Positions 41,832 to 53,005 are shown, numbered from the stretch's first letter. The stretch: DNA of 64,000 nucleotides from Bradyrhizobium jicamae (GCF_018130215.1 NZ_JAFCKQ010000001.1:310001-374000); one strand, 5' to 3'. Translations and numbers: made by a program. The notes: generated from the sequence alone by a model not told the origin.

Positions 41832-43016
41832 TCAGATCGGCTTGATCAGCCGAAAGTCGAGACCATCGGCCTCGGCGAGATGCATCGACATCCTGGCACG
41901 GCCGTCGCGCACGATGACCGGCCCGCGCGCGCCGCTGTAGACGATGTTGCGCGCCGCTGCGAGCAACGGACGCATCGCCAATGTGCCGGCCTTGGCGGCG
42001 GCGGCCTCGAGCAGGCACAGCCCCTCATAGCTGGACTGACCGAGCGAGCCGATCGGCGGAGCGTTCGGACCGAACATCGTGAAATAGCGGCTCTGGAAGT
42101 CGTCATTGGCGCGTGAGGCGATGCCGGGGAAATAGCCGGAGGCGCAGAACATGTTCTCGGAATTGTCGGCGCCGATGCCGAGCAGCACGGTCTCGTCCAT
42201 CGCACCGGCGAGCCGCAGCGTGGTGGCGGCAAGACCGCATTCGCCGAAGGCGCGGTTGAAGGTGATGCTGTCGGTGCCGATCAGCGAGATCAGCACGACA
42301 TCGGGCTTTGCGGCGCGGATGCGCGCCAGATGCGGCTCGTGATTGTCCTCGCCGAGCGGAACGAACTCCTCGCCGACGACGTATCCGCCGGTTTCGGCGA
42401 TGTAGCGCTTGACCGCGCGATGCGATTGCCACGGCCAGACATAGTCGCTGCCGATCAGATACCACCGCGTGGCACGCTTGGCCTCGGCCAGCCAGTGAAT
42501 CGACGGCCGGCTCTGCCAGCGCGGCGTCTCGCCGATCGCCACCACGCCGGGCGTCTGCTCGCCACCCTCGTAGACCGGCGTGTAGATATAGGGGATGCCC
42601 TCGCGGGTGATGACCTTGCGCAAGGCGACACGGACCGCGCTGGTGTGCAGTCCGATGACGAGATCGAGATCGTCGAACGCAAGGGCCTGCTCGGCGCGAT
42701 CGACGACCTCCTCGGTCGAGCCGCCGGCGTCATAGATCGACAGTTCGATCTCGCGTCCGAGGATCCCGCCGCGCTTGTTGATTTCGGCGACGGCAAGTTG
42801 CGCGCTCGAGGTGGCGCAGGGTCCCCAGACCCCGGGCGAACCGGAGCAGCAGATGAAGCCGCCGATCCGGAGCTTGCTGCGCGCGCGGCCGCGCCCGAGG
42901 GCCCGATCGTCCGGCGACAACGCAAAATCGGCCGCCGACGACGTCAGATTCCTCAGCAGCAGGGACGGCGGAAACGCAGGCTCGCCACGAGCCGGGAAGT
43001 TGACCGTCGAGCGCAC
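41832..43016 (-). CDS. AmiC/UrtA-like binding protein without signal peptide (putative cytoplasmic amide sensor)
   Basis: 394 residues from GTG 43016, with CAGGAG about 7 bases upstream. The Peripla_BP_5 fold starts at about residue 50 (LRIGGFICCSGSPGVWGPC) and continues with NKRGGILGREIELSIYDAGGS, YIYTPVYEGGEQTPGV and GSDYVWPWQSHRAVKRYI, the style of AmiC and FmdD. The first 50 residues have no hydrophobic segment, so it should stay in the cytoplasm. P. aeruginosa AmiC is such a sensor for aliphatic amides. It is placed between the amidase operon and a divergent MarR gene, which supports a regulatory role. Confidence 0.85.
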   Translation of the reverse strand: MRSTVNFPARGEPAFPPSLLLRNLTSSAADFALSPDDRALGRGRARSKLRIGGFICCSGSPGVWGPCATSSAQLAVAEINKRGGILGREIELSIYDAGGSTEEVVDRAEQALAFDDLDLVIGLHTSAVRVALRKVITREGIPYIYTPVYEGGEQTPGVVAIGETPRWQSRPSIHWLAEAKRATRWYLIGSDYVWPWQSHRAVKRYIAETGGYVVGEEFVPLGEDNHEPHLARIRAAKPDVVLISLIGTDSITFNRAFGECGLAATTLRLAGAMDETVLLGIGADNSENMFCASGYFPGIASRANDDFQSRYFTMFGPNAPPIGSLGQSSYEGLCLLEAAAAKAGTLAMRPLLAAARNIVYSGARGPVIVRDGRARMSMHLAEADGLDFRLIKPI

Positions 43017-43080
43017 ACCAACTCCTGTCAGGCACAGACCCCAAAAGCACGTTTCGCGGGCGGCCGCCGCCTTCCGCCCG

Positions 43081-43123
43081 ATTGTTGGGCAATAATCCTA
43101 TTTTGAAAATATTGAATATTCAA
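43081..43123. promoter_or_regulatory. Candidate operators in the AmiC-like/MarR divergent gap
   Basis: ATTG-N5-CAAT at 43081-43093 and the perfect 12-bp palindrome TTGAATATTCAA at 43112-43123 lie in an AT-rich island within the 125-bp divergent gap. TTG-N6-CAA dyads are typical MarR-family sites. The second is 18 bases upstream of the MarR start codon. Confidence 0.55.
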
Positions 43124-43141
43124 CAATTGAAGTGCATATAG

Positions 43142-43642
43142 ATGCAGCAACGATTGCCAGTCATTCGCTCATTTGGACCAATACGAAGTCTCACGCCCGT
43201 GGCTAAACCGTCGAAAGAAAACTCCCCCATCACCGAACACCTCGCCTACCTGCTCGCGCAAGCCAACCGGGAGATCAACCGGCAGTTGGAGACGCGGCTG
43301 AGCAAGGAGGGCGTGCCGGTGGAGCAGTGGCGCATCCTCAAAGTGCTGTCTGACGGCAACGGGCATTCGATGGGCGAGCTTGCCGATGCGGTGCTGCTCA
43401 ACCACCCGACGCTGACCAAGATGATCGACCGCATGGTGTCGGACGCGCTGGTCTATCGCGTGCAGGATCCCAAGGACCGCCGCAAGGTCCTGATGTTCGT
43501 CTCCGACCACGGCAAGGCGCTGTCACGGCGGCTGAACTCGCTGGCGGTGAGCCAGGAGGAACACATCGTCGAGAGCTATGGCGACAAATCGACCAACGAG
43601 CTCAAGCGCCTGCTGGAAAGCCTGATCGGCACCGCGAACTGA
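43142..43642 (+). CDS. MarR-family transcriptional regulator
   Basis: 166 residues (ATG 43142; GTG at 43199 is an alternative that would remove the 19-residue lead). Winged HTH: EQWRILKVLSDGNGHSMGELADAVLLNHPTLTKMIDRMV, then the wing with DPKDRRKVLMFVSDHGK, and C-terminal dimerisation helices. It is divergent from the AmiC-like gene. In Rhodococcus rhodochrous J1, nitrile-hydratase expression is controlled by an AmiC-like protein and a MarR-like protein (NhhC, NhhD), so this pair probably controls the adjacent amidase/transporter operon. Confidence 0.92.
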   Translation: MQQRLPVIRSFGPIRSLTPVAKPSKENSPITEHLAYLLAQANREINRQLETRLSKEGVPVEQWRILKVLSDGNGHSMGELADAVLLNHPTLTKMIDRMVSDALVYRVQDPKDRRKVLMFVSDHGKALSRRLNSLAVSQEEHIVESYGDKSTNELKRLLESLIGTAN

Positions 43643-43768
43643 CCGGCCGCGCCGGCTTCCCGGCCGCGGGCAAGCCACCTGTCGAAAAAAGTCTGCCGCC
43701 GAATTGTCGGATGCGCGCTGCTTGGCGCGTCCTAGGGGTACACCCGCCCCCGACGAGGACCCTGCCCC

Positions 43769-44206
43769 ATGACTTCGATCACCCCGTTCCTCTGGCTCGA
43801 CAACAACGTCCGCGAGGCCGTCGACTTCTACAAATCGGTGTTTCCCAACGCCAAGGTCGAGGCCGTCAGCGACTTCATGGCGAGCTTCGAGCTCGAGGGC
43901 CAGCGGTTCAACGCACTCAATGGCGGCCCGAAATTCAGGTTCAACGAGGCGGTGTCGTTCTTCATCAGCGTCGAGACCCAGGAGCAGGTGGATTATTTCT
44001 GGAAGCGCCTGACGGCCGACGGCGGCGAGGAAGGCAATTGCGGCTGGCTCAAGGACAAATTCGGCCTGTCCTGGCAGGTCGTGCCGACGGCACTCGGCCG
44101 CTATCTCGGCACCCCCGATCGCAAGGCGGCCGACCGCGCCATGCAGGCGATGATGAAGATGAAGAAGATCGTCATCGCCGATCTCGACAGAGCGTTTGCG
44201 GGGTGA
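43769..44206 (+). CDS. VOC-superfamily protein (PhnB-like)
   Basis: 145 residues in two beta-alpha-beta-beta-beta units. The start SITPFLWLDNNVREAVDFYKSVFPNAKV and the segment FEAVSFFISVETQEQVDYFWKRL, then CGWLKDKFGLSWQVVP, are the PhnB/3-demethylubiquinone-9-like pattern of this superfamily. The enzymatic function of these proteins is mostly unknown despite the old methyltransferase label. It stands alone; the 126-base upstream gap shows no clear promoter. Confidence 0.9.
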   Translation: MTSITPFLWLDNNVREAVDFYKSVFPNAKVEAVSDFMASFELEGQRFNALNGGPKFRFNEAVSFFISVETQEQVDYFWKRLTADGGEEGNCGWLKDKFGLSWQVVPTALGRYLGTPDRKAADRAMQAMMKMKKIVIADLDRAFAG

Positions 44207-44231
44207 GGTTCCGGGGTCGCCTCATCCACGA

Positions 44232-45650
44232 CTAGGGGTGACCGATGCGGACGCCGGATGCATCATCCAGGCGATCTTTCATTTGCTTGATCCGCAAATG
44301 ATAGGCGGCCTCCAGACAGTCACCGTCGTCGGCGCACGCGCGGCGCCACTCCAGCCATGTCCGCTGCTCCGACTCCAGCTTCGATCTGGCCGAGTTGCCG
44401 CCCTTCCCAATTGCCTCGCCATAGTAGCGGGTCAGAAGCACGTCATAGAGCGATAGCTTGCCGCTGGCGCAGATCGCCTCCTCATCCTTTGACCTTGTCG
44501 TTCGGGCGGCACACCAGGCAGGTCCCTGAACGGTGGCGAGGCTGCGGGGATCGATGGGCTTGCCCGCCGCTGCCGGCAAATCCTTCAGCGGCGTCTTTGG
44601 ATCGAGGACTCCGAAATCCGGCAGAGAGATCAACTTTGGACCGTAGCGATCCCTGATCCATGTTCTGGTGACGCTTTCATCCAGTTCGACATTTGCCCGC
44701 ACGGTGATGTCACCGTTCAGACTTGCGAGGTCGTCGGCGAAATTGAATTCCAGCTCGCATGCGATTCCCTTGATGCCGGAAACGACGACTTCCGCGACAA
44801 GCGTCCTGGAGCCCGAATCGTAGTGCGCGAGATACTCCTCGTGGGACGAGGCCGACAGGAAGCCATCGTCCCAGAATTGATCCGCCAGGGCCGATGCCGT
44901 GATGCAGGCCCGCACCACATCCGCCTTTGTCCGCGGCACGAGCCCCTTGTAGCCCGTCACCCGGATCGACCAGCGAATTGCCGAGCCGGTCGTATTGACC
45001 AGAAGCTTGTCCTTGCCAACCTTGACCAGGGCTTCCGCGAGAAGCGTCGGGGGTACGAGCGGCTGTGATACATCCAGCGTCGCGTACTTCTGTGCCAAAG
45101 CGAGGAGATCGCGTCCGATTTCACCGACGGCCTGATTGTACGCCTGAATCGACGCCTTCAAGTCGAGCGATCCTGACGTGGTCGGAGTGGCAGCGGCAGT
45201 CGCCGCCTTGTCAGGGTCGATGTAGGGGGCATGGAACGATAGCGTCGCCCGCGCATCCATTGTGCGGCTCAACTCGGTCCCCGCCCTGTTGCGGCTTAAA
45301 CCGGCAAGGAAGATCCAGCCACAGGCCGACTCGCAGGCATTTCCTGCAGCGATCGAGGTCGATATCCCGCCGGAAACGAACCTGGCGATGTTCAGCCCTT
45401 CGACGAAATCGCCGCCCGGTGAATTCAGGCACAGCGTCGGCCCCATTTCAATCGGCGGATAATCCCTGGGAAGCTTCTTCCTGAACTTGTCGAAGTCACC
45501 CGCAACGATCTCACCATCCATCCGCAACTGGCAGTCGGCCCTCTTCAAATCGACAGTGAAGTCGGCCGCCCTGCCGCTCGGAGAAAGGCCGAGGGCGGTG
45601 AGCACCGCGATCGCGACCAGCCGGCCAAAGGCAAGGACTGCATGTCGCAT
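44232..45650 (-). CDS. Exported ClpP-fold protein (COG3904-like) with C-terminal LprI-like domain
   Basis: 472 residues with a signal peptide (LVAIAVLTALGLSPSGRA). Residues about 70-150 look like a ClpP/crotonase-fold protease core: NSPGG at 76-80 (oxyanion loop), ACESACGWIFLAG with Ser108 as possible nucleophile, and LSFHAPY with His140. The C-terminal about 90 residues resemble LprI/DUF1311: WCAARTTRSKDEEAIC ... RTWLEWRRAC ... DCLEAAY, with four cysteines. The middle is unassigned. Last gene of a three-gene unit (3-base gap upstream) with two small envelope proteins. Periplasmic proteolysis is a guess from the fold. Confidence 0.75.
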   Translation of the reverse strand: MRHAVLAFGRLVAIAVLTALGLSPSGRAADFTVDLKRADCQLRMDGEIVAGDFDKFRKKLPRDYPPIEMGPTLCLNSPGGDFVEGLNIARFVSGGISTSIAAGNACESACGWIFLAGLSRNRAGTELSRTMDARATLSFHAPYIDPDKAATAAATPTTSGSLDLKASIQAYNQAVGEIGRDLLALAQKYATLDVSQPLVPPTLLAEALVKVGKDKLLVNTTGSAIRWSIRVTGYKGLVPRTKADVVRACITASALADQFWDDGFLSASSHEEYLAHYDSGSRTLVAEVVVSGIKGIACELEFNFADDLASLNGDITVRANVELDESVTRTWIRDRYGPKLISLPDFGVLDPKTPLKDLPAAAGKPIDPRSLATVQGPAWCAARTTRSKDEEAICASGKLSLYDVLLTRYYGEAIGKGGNSARSKLESEQRTWLEWRRACADDGDCLEAAYHLRIKQMKDRLDDASGVRIGHP

Positions 45651-45653
45651 CGT

Positions 45654-46049
45654 CTACCTCGAGCGAAATCCGCTCCCTTCCCGCATGACAGCCTCATAGG
45701 GACCGATCGACCATCTGGCCGCCTGAGCATCCCAATAGAGGACGTATTGAGTCCCTGGTGCCAGCTGGATGGATTGAATCTTGGCGCCGTCATGATAGGC
45801 AACCGACACTGCGCCGCCGCTGTTCGGCAGCGTCACGGACTGACCGGGTGAGATCTGGATCTCCTTCCAGTCCCCGTCGAGATAGGAGACTTTGAGTGGA
45901 GCATTCGCGACGCTCCGCAGGATGACGGCGTTTGCGAGCGCGGCTTTCGGGATCTGATTGGAGCTGCGAAGCTCATCCGCATGCGAGGCACAGCCGAGCC
46001 AGGAAAGGCAAGCGCACAGCACGACGGCCAGTCTGCCTGCCCGCATCAT
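45654..46049 (-). CDS. Small exported (possibly lipo-) protein, unknown
   Basis: 131 residues. Signal region RAGRLAVVLCACLSWLGCAS: LGC at about 18-20 could be a lipobox (W-L-G-C), otherwise cleavage falls after HADE. The mature part is beta-rich with ALANAVILRSVANAPLKVSYLDGDWKEIQISPGQSVTLP, the look of a small beta-sandwich. No family recognised. Its start overlaps the stop of the upstream membrane-protein gene by 4 bases and its stop is 3 bases from the ClpP-fold gene, so the three are co-translated and probably work together in the envelope. Confidence 0.72.
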   Translation of the reverse strand: MMRAGRLAVVLCACLSWLGCASHADELRSSNQIPKAALANAVILRSVANAPLKVSYLDGDWKEIQISPGQSVTLPNSGGAVSVAYHDGAKIQSIQLAPGTQYVLYWDAQAARWSIGPYEAVMREGSGFRSR

Positions 46050-46501
46050 GACCTCGGGTCATCCTTCTCCGTCGATGGTGTTTCCTTCGTTGGCGGGTGC
46101 GGCTGGCTCATTCGGCCGAGCATGTAACCGATGATGGTGCCGAACAAACCGAAAGCGGGTGCGATCTGTTCGTTCGAATATCCCCCGATGATGAGCAGCA
46201 GGGCCCCGGTGATCACCGTGACGACGATCATGGCACGGGACACGTCTTCCGGACGCTTGTCGCGGATGTGGCGGACCGCATAGATGTACAGGCAGATGAC
46301 GATCAGCCCGAACGCAACGATCAGGCAGGTCATCCACAACTCGTAGGCGGTCTTGCTGACAAGTGCGCCCGGCAGATTGCCGGCCCCGGCAACCGGATTT
46401 GGCGACACATTGGAAGGCAACTGTTGCGCGGATAGCGGCAGGGGAACCGTACATGCCGCAGCCGACGCGACCACTCGCAATGTCGCCAATACCTTATGCA
46501 T
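46046..46501 (-). CDS. Membrane protein, first gene of the ClpP-fold cassette
   Basis: 151 residues from ATG 46501 (an in-frame TTG lies 9 bases upstream). Signal peptide (VLATLRVVASAAACTVPLPLSAQ) and two or three further membrane helices: YELWMTCLIVAFGLIVICLYIYAV, SRAMIVVTVITGALLLIIGGY and FGLFGTIIGYMLGRM. The C-terminal tail is polar (HPPTKETPSTEKDDPRS). The last helix pattern (APAFGLFGTIIGYMLG) recurs in small bacterial membrane proteins but I cannot name a family. No clear ribosome-binding site. First gene of the three-gene unit. Confidence 0.75.
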   Translation of the reverse strand: MHKVLATLRVVASAAACTVPLPLSAQQLPSNVSPNPVAGAGNLPGALVSKTAYELWMTCLIVAFGLIVICLYIYAVRHIRDKRPEDVSRAMIVVTVITGALLLIIGGYSNEQIAPAFGLFGTIIGYMLGRMSQPHPPTKETPSTEKDDPRS

Positions 46502-46832
46502 TTGAATCAACTATCTTAGATTGAAAATAGTGATCCTACGCCTCCTTGCGGGCAAGGCAAGACGGAACCCGCTGCGACGCGAGCGCCGCCCCAAAGCGCG
46601 ATGAGATGAGGTTGAGTCGTCATCGCGCTTCGGAGCGGTAATAGCTCGAGGCGCGGCCCGCCAAGGATCTGGAGGTCAATGTGCCTGAAAGCGTGACCGG
46701 GTCGGGATCGCAAGCTGCGGCATCCGGAGGGCACTCGCTCCGCACCTCCGACAGTCCCGGCCTCGGCCAAGAGCAGCCCGACGTTCCGCTCCGATCCGCT
46801 TGATGAACCCGGACCGCAGCAATCACCCAGGC
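46502..46832. other. Gene-free gap between the cassette and secA
   Basis: About 330 bases. The first 30 are AT-rich (TTAGATTGAAAATAG) and probably hold the cassette promoter. A short frame at 46620-46826 has no start signal or recognisable product. No terminator hairpin with T-run was found after secA. Confidence 0.55.
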
Positions 46833-49685
<2,853 letters not shown>

Positions 49686-50045
49686 GCGAAATTCCTGTTC
49701 TTCGGTCTCTGGGGTTTCGGTCTCGAGTTACAGCCTGAAATGGTCCACCGGATCGCCTATCAACTCACCGTGACGCGCTAACGGCTCAAGCCCCGACCCG
49801 GGGGCTTCTCCGCCAATTGAGTGGGAAACGGGCCATCCAAGGTTCAACGGGCAAAAACGCAACAAAATAAGCGCCATCGCCGTCGACACGATGGGCCAGA
49901 GATATGGCCGGGTCGGGGGGATGTCAACTTCGGCAGGATGTCAAGGAATTCATCATTTTGACAGACTTTTCGCGTTGCCAAGGCGGCGCGATTGGGCGAG
50001 TGTCCGCCCCGCTCGAACCTCCCCCCTTTGAGACAAGGATTTTGC
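49686..50045. other. Divergent gap between secA and the PPIase gene
   Basis: 360 bases without a gene. It contains a 7-bp hairpin AAGCCCC (49788-49794) / GGGGCTT (49801-49807) and, before the PPIase gene, TTTTGACAG near 49955, which could be a -35 box with no good -10 partner. Confidence 0.5.
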
Positions 50046-50978
50046 ATGACCACCTCGCTCGCGGAAAAGAAAACCGGCCTGCGCCTCGGCCTGGCCACCA
50101 TGGCCGTGGCGGGCTGTGTTGCGGCGCTCCTGACCACCGGCCTGCCGGTCCGCGCCGCCGATTCCGATCCCGTGCTGGCGAAGGTCAACGGTTCCGAGAT
50201 TCACGCCAGCGACGTGGCGCTTGCCGAGGAGGAACTGGGCCCGAGCCTCCAGCAGATGGACCCGGCGACCCGCAAGGAGAACGTGCTGTCGTTCCTGATC
50301 GACATGAAGATCGTGTCCAAGGCCGCCGAGGACAAGAAGGTCGAGAACTCCGACGAATTCAAGAAGCGAATGGCGTTCGCCCGCAACCGCCTCTTGATGG
50401 ACAGCCTGCTCGCCACCGAGGGCAAGGCTGCGACCACCGACGACGCGATGAAGAAGGTCTATGACGAGGCCGCCAAGCAGATCACCGGCGAGCAGGAGGT
50501 GCGCGCCCGCCACATCCTGGTCGAGACCGAGGACGAGGCCAAGGCGATCAAGGCCGAGCTCGACAAGGGCGCCGATTTCGCCGAGCTCGCCAAGAAGAAG
50601 TCGAAGGATCCAGGCGCCTCCGACGGCGGCGACCTCGGCTTCTTCACCAAGGAGCAGATGGTGCCGGAATTCTCCGCGGTCGCCTTCTCGCTCGAGCCGG
50701 GCAAGATCTCGGATCCCGTGAAGTCGCAGTTCGGCTGGCACATCATCAAGGTCGAGGAAAAGCGCAACCGCAAGGCGCCCGACTTCGAGCAGGTCAAGGG
50801 CCAGATCGAGACCTATGTGACCCGAAAGGCGCAGGCCGACTATGTCGCCAAGCTGCGCGAGGCCGCCAAGATCGAGCGCACCGACGCGGCACCGGCCGCT
50901 GCCGACGCCGCCGCCAAGCCGGCCGATGCAGCCAAGGACGCGCCCGCCGACAACAAGATGGCGCCGCCGAAGAAGTGA
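50046..50978 (+). CDS. Exported parvulin-type peptidyl-prolyl cis-trans isomerase
   Basis: 310 residues from ATG 50046, with ACAAGGATT upstream; a frame extends to 49992 without a start signal. Signal peptide (LRLGLATMAVAGCVAALLTTGLPVRA), a SurA-like N-terminal helical region, then a parvulin domain at about 150-245: VRARHILVETEDEAK, GADFAELAKKKSKDP, GGDLGFFTKEQMVPEF and SQFGWHIIKVEE. A low-complexity Ala/Asp/Lys tail follows. It helps fold periplasmic or outer-membrane proteins. A hairpin terminator follows at 51009. Confidence 0.94.
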   Translation: MTTSLAEKKTGLRLGLATMAVAGCVAALLTTGLPVRAADSDPVLAKVNGSEIHASDVALAEEELGPSLQQMDPATRKENVLSFLIDMKIVSKAAEDKKVENSDEFKKRMAFARNRLLMDSLLATEGKAATTDDAMKKVYDEAAKQITGEQEVRARHILVETEDEAKAIKAELDKGADFAELAKKKSKDPGASDGGDLGFFTKEQMVPEFSAVAFSLEPGKISDPVKSQFGWHIIKVEEKRNRKAPDFEQVKGQIETYVTRKAQADYVAKLREAAKIERTDAAPAAADAAAKPADAAKDAPADNKMAPPKK

Positions 50979-51008
50979 GCGTCACGACGCGAAGCTATTG
51001 AGATTGCG

Positions 51009-51036
51009 ATGGCCGGGCATGTCCCGGCCATTTGCG
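51009..51036 (+). terminator. Hairpin terminator after the PPIase gene
   Basis: ATGGCCGGG (51009-51017), 5-base loop, CCCGGCCAT (51023-51031), then TTGCGCTTTC. A 9-bp perfect stem 30 bases after the stop; the T-run is broken. Confidence 0.65.
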
Positions 51037-51054
51037 CTTTCGAGCCGTCCTCGC

Positions 51055-51090
51055 AGCCCGGAAGGAGCGCAGCGAAATCCGGGCTACGGG
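51055..51090. repeat. GTAGCCCGGA-type palindromic repeat
   Basis: AGCCCGGA at 51055-51062 pairs with TCCGGGCT at 51078-51085 around GGAGCGCAGCGAA. Same family as 57853-57882 and the fragment at 20265. Confidence 0.7.
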
Positions 51091-51195
51091 TTCTTTGAAT
51101 AATTGATGACACCCCGCATTCGTGGTGAGCCCTCTCCCGCTTCGCCCAATGAGATGGTAAGCAGCGCTTCCCTCCTCGCAGCCGGAAGCCTCACA

Positions 51196-52437
51196 ATGTC
51201 CACCGCCGTTTCCCCCCTCGCCCCGACCGATGTTCCCGATATGCCCGTGATCGCGGGCGTGAGGCTGGCGACCGCGGCCGCGGGCATCCGCTACAAGGGG
51301 CGCACCGATGTGCTGCTGGCGCTGTTCGACAAGGGCACCACGGTCGCCGGCGTGTTCACCAAATCGAAATGCCCGTCGGCGCCGGTCGAATGGTGCCGCG
51401 CCAAGCTGAAGGGCGGCAGCGCCCGCGCATTGGTGGTCAATTCCGGCAATGCCAACGCGTTCACCGGCAAGACCGGCAAGGCATCCACGGCGCTGACCGC
51501 GCAGATCGCCTCGAAGGCCGCCGGCTGCGCCACGTCAGAGGTGTTCCTCGCCTCCACCGGAGTGATCGGCGAGCCGCTCGACGCCACCAAATTCGATGGC
51601 GTGCTGGCGAAGCTTTCCGAGAGCGCGACGCCCGATCTCTGGATGGACGCCGCGAAGGCCATCATGACCACCGACACCTTCCCGAAGGTGGCGACCACGA
51701 CCGTGAAGCTCGGCAGGGCCACGGTGACCATCAACGGCATGGCCAAGGGCGCCGGCATGATCATGCCCGACATGGCGACCATGCTGTCCTTCGTCTTCAC
51801 CGATGCACCGCTGTCGTCAGCCGTGCTGCAATCCCTGCTCAAGACCGGCGTCGAGGACACCTTCAATGCGGTGACGATCGATGGCGACACCTCGACGTCG
51901 GACACCCTGCTGGCGTTCGCGACCGGCGCCGCCGCCGCGCAGGGCGCGCCGAAGATCAGCCGCGCCAGTGATCCGCGGCTGAAGGCGTTCGCCAAGGGGT
52001 TCCAGCGCGTGCTCGCCAACCTCTCCGAGCAAGTGGCGCGCGACGGCGAAGGCGCGCGCAAGCTGGTCGAGGTCGTAGTCGAGGGCGCCACCACCAAGCC
52101 GTCGGCGCGCAGGATCGCAATGTCGATCGCCAATTCGCCGCTGGTGAAGACCGCGATCGCCGGCGAGGACGCCAATTGGGGCCGCGTGGTGATGGCGGTC
52201 GGCAAGGCCGGCGAGCCCGCCAACCGCGACAAGCTGTCGATCTCCTTCAACGGCATCCGCGTCGCCAGGAGCGGCGCGCGCGATCCGTCCTACGACGAGG
52301 CGGAGGTGTCGGAGGCGATGAAGGCGCCGAAGGTCCAGATCAAGGTCGCGCTCGGCCTCGGCAAGGGCCGCGATCGCGTGCTGACCTGCGACCTCACCAA
52401 GGAATATGTCGCGATCAACGGCGACTACAGGTCGTAG
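51196..52437 (+). CDS. argJ: Bifunctional glutamate N-acetyltransferase / amino-acid acetyltransferase
   Basis: 413 residues from ATG 51196, with GGAAG upstream (frame open to 51103, starts there less likely). ArgJ transfers the acetyl group from N-acetylornithine to glutamate and can make N-acetylglutamate from acetyl-CoA, closing the arginine cycle. Family blocks: [27 protein letters not shown], the self-cleavage site [14 protein letters not shown] (Thr of ATML becomes the nucleophile of the beta chain), [11 protein letters not shown] and [14 protein letters not shown]. It is followed after 35 bases by mutT. Confidence 0.97.
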   Translation: MSTAVSPLAPTDVPDMPVIAGVRLATAAAGIRYKGRTDVLLALFDKGTTVAGVFTKSKCPSAPVEWCRAKLKGGSARALVVNSGNANAFTGKTGKASTALTAQIASKAAGCATSEVFLASTGVIGEPLDATKFDGVLAKLSESATPDLWMDAAKAIMTTDTFPKVATTTVKLGRATVTINGMAKGAGMIMPDMATMLSFVFTDAPLSSAVLQSLLKTGVEDTFNAVTIDGDTSTSDTLLAFATGAAAAQGAPKISRASDPRLKAFAKGFQRVLANLSEQVARDGEGARKLVEVVVEGATTKPSARRIAMSIANSPLVKTAIAGEDANWGRVVMAVGKAGEPANRDKLSISFNGIRVARSGARDPSYDEAEVSEAMKAPKVQIKVALGLGKGRDRVLTCDLTKEYVAINGDYRS

Positions 52438-52444
52438 ACACAAT

Positions 52445-52460
52445 CGTCATTGCGAGGAGC
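52445..52460. repeat. Single end of the CGTCATTGCGAG repeat between argJ and mutT
   Basis: CGTCATTGCGAGGAGC matches the left terminus of the element at 29266-29412. It lies in the 35-base argJ-mutT gap; its GAGGAG is the nearest Shine-Dalgarno-like sequence to mutT (about 13 bases before the ATG). Confidence 0.65.
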
Positions 52461-52472
52461 CCGCAAACCCGC

Positions 52473-52883
52473 ATGGCCGCACTCAAGCTGACCCTCGTCG
52501 TCGCCTGCGCGCTCGTCGATGCCGACAAGCGCGTGCTGCTGGCGCAGCGTCCGGAAGGCAAGACGCTGGCGGGCCTCTGGGAATTCCCGGGCGGCAAGAT
52601 CGAGCCGGGAGAGCGACCGGAGCAGACGCTGATCCGCGAGCTGCACGAGGAGATCGGCATCACCGTCGCCGAGCCTTGCCTCGCGCCGCTGACCTTCGCC
52701 AGCCATGCCTACGAGACCTTCCATCTCCTGATGCCGCTCTACATCTGCCGCCGCTGGGAGGGCATGGTGGTGGCACGCGAGGGCCAGAATCTGGCCTGGG
52801 TGCGTGCCAGCAAGCTGCGCGACTATCCGATGCCGCCGGCGGACATCCCGCTGCTGCCGCATCTGATCGATCTGTTGCTGTGA
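52473..52883 (+). CDS. mutT: Nudix hydrolase, 8-oxo-dGTP diphosphatase MutT
   Basis: 136 residues from ATG 52473; the frame is open far upstream, through argJ, so the start rests on homology (MAALKLTLVVACALVDADKRVLLAQRPEGK). Full Nudix box starting GGKIEPGERPEQ and ending RELHEEIGI, plus LAGLWEFPGG. It removes oxidised dGTP from the nucleotide pool. argJ-mutT order is common in rhizobia; the genes are probably co-transcribed. Confidence 0.93.
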   Translation: MAALKLTLVVACALVDADKRVLLAQRPEGKTLAGLWEFPGGKIEPGERPEQTLIRELHEEIGITVAEPCLAPLTFASHAYETFHLLMPLYICRRWEGMVVAREGQNLAWVRASKLRDYPMPPADIPLLPHLIDLLL

Positions 52884-52902
52884 TCGAGCCTGATCGCTCC
52901 TG

Positions 52903-52986
52903 CGTCATTCGAACGAAGCGAAGCAATCCACGTCGCCACTCGGGGACAGAATGGATTTCGTCGCCGCTGCGCGCCTCGCAATAACG
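52903..52986. repeat. Degenerate CGTCATT-type element after mutT
   Basis: Starts CGTCATT (52903), contains GAAGCAATCCA, and ends CTCGCAATAACG (52975-52986): a shortened, mutated relative of 29266-29412. It fills the convergent gap between mutT and the methyltransferase gene. Confidence 0.65.
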
Positions 52987-53005
52987 GTTCTCGCCCCGGA
53001 CCGGA

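Noticed and set aside
39704..41845. 713-codon open frame on the + strand
   Set aside because: Antisense to the amidase and LivH-like genes, whose catalytic and family motifs are intact.
35503..43642. Nitrile hydratase genes expected beside this amidase type
   Set aside because: No alpha or beta subunit was found; all frames in the region are assigned to the amidase, transporter and regulators.
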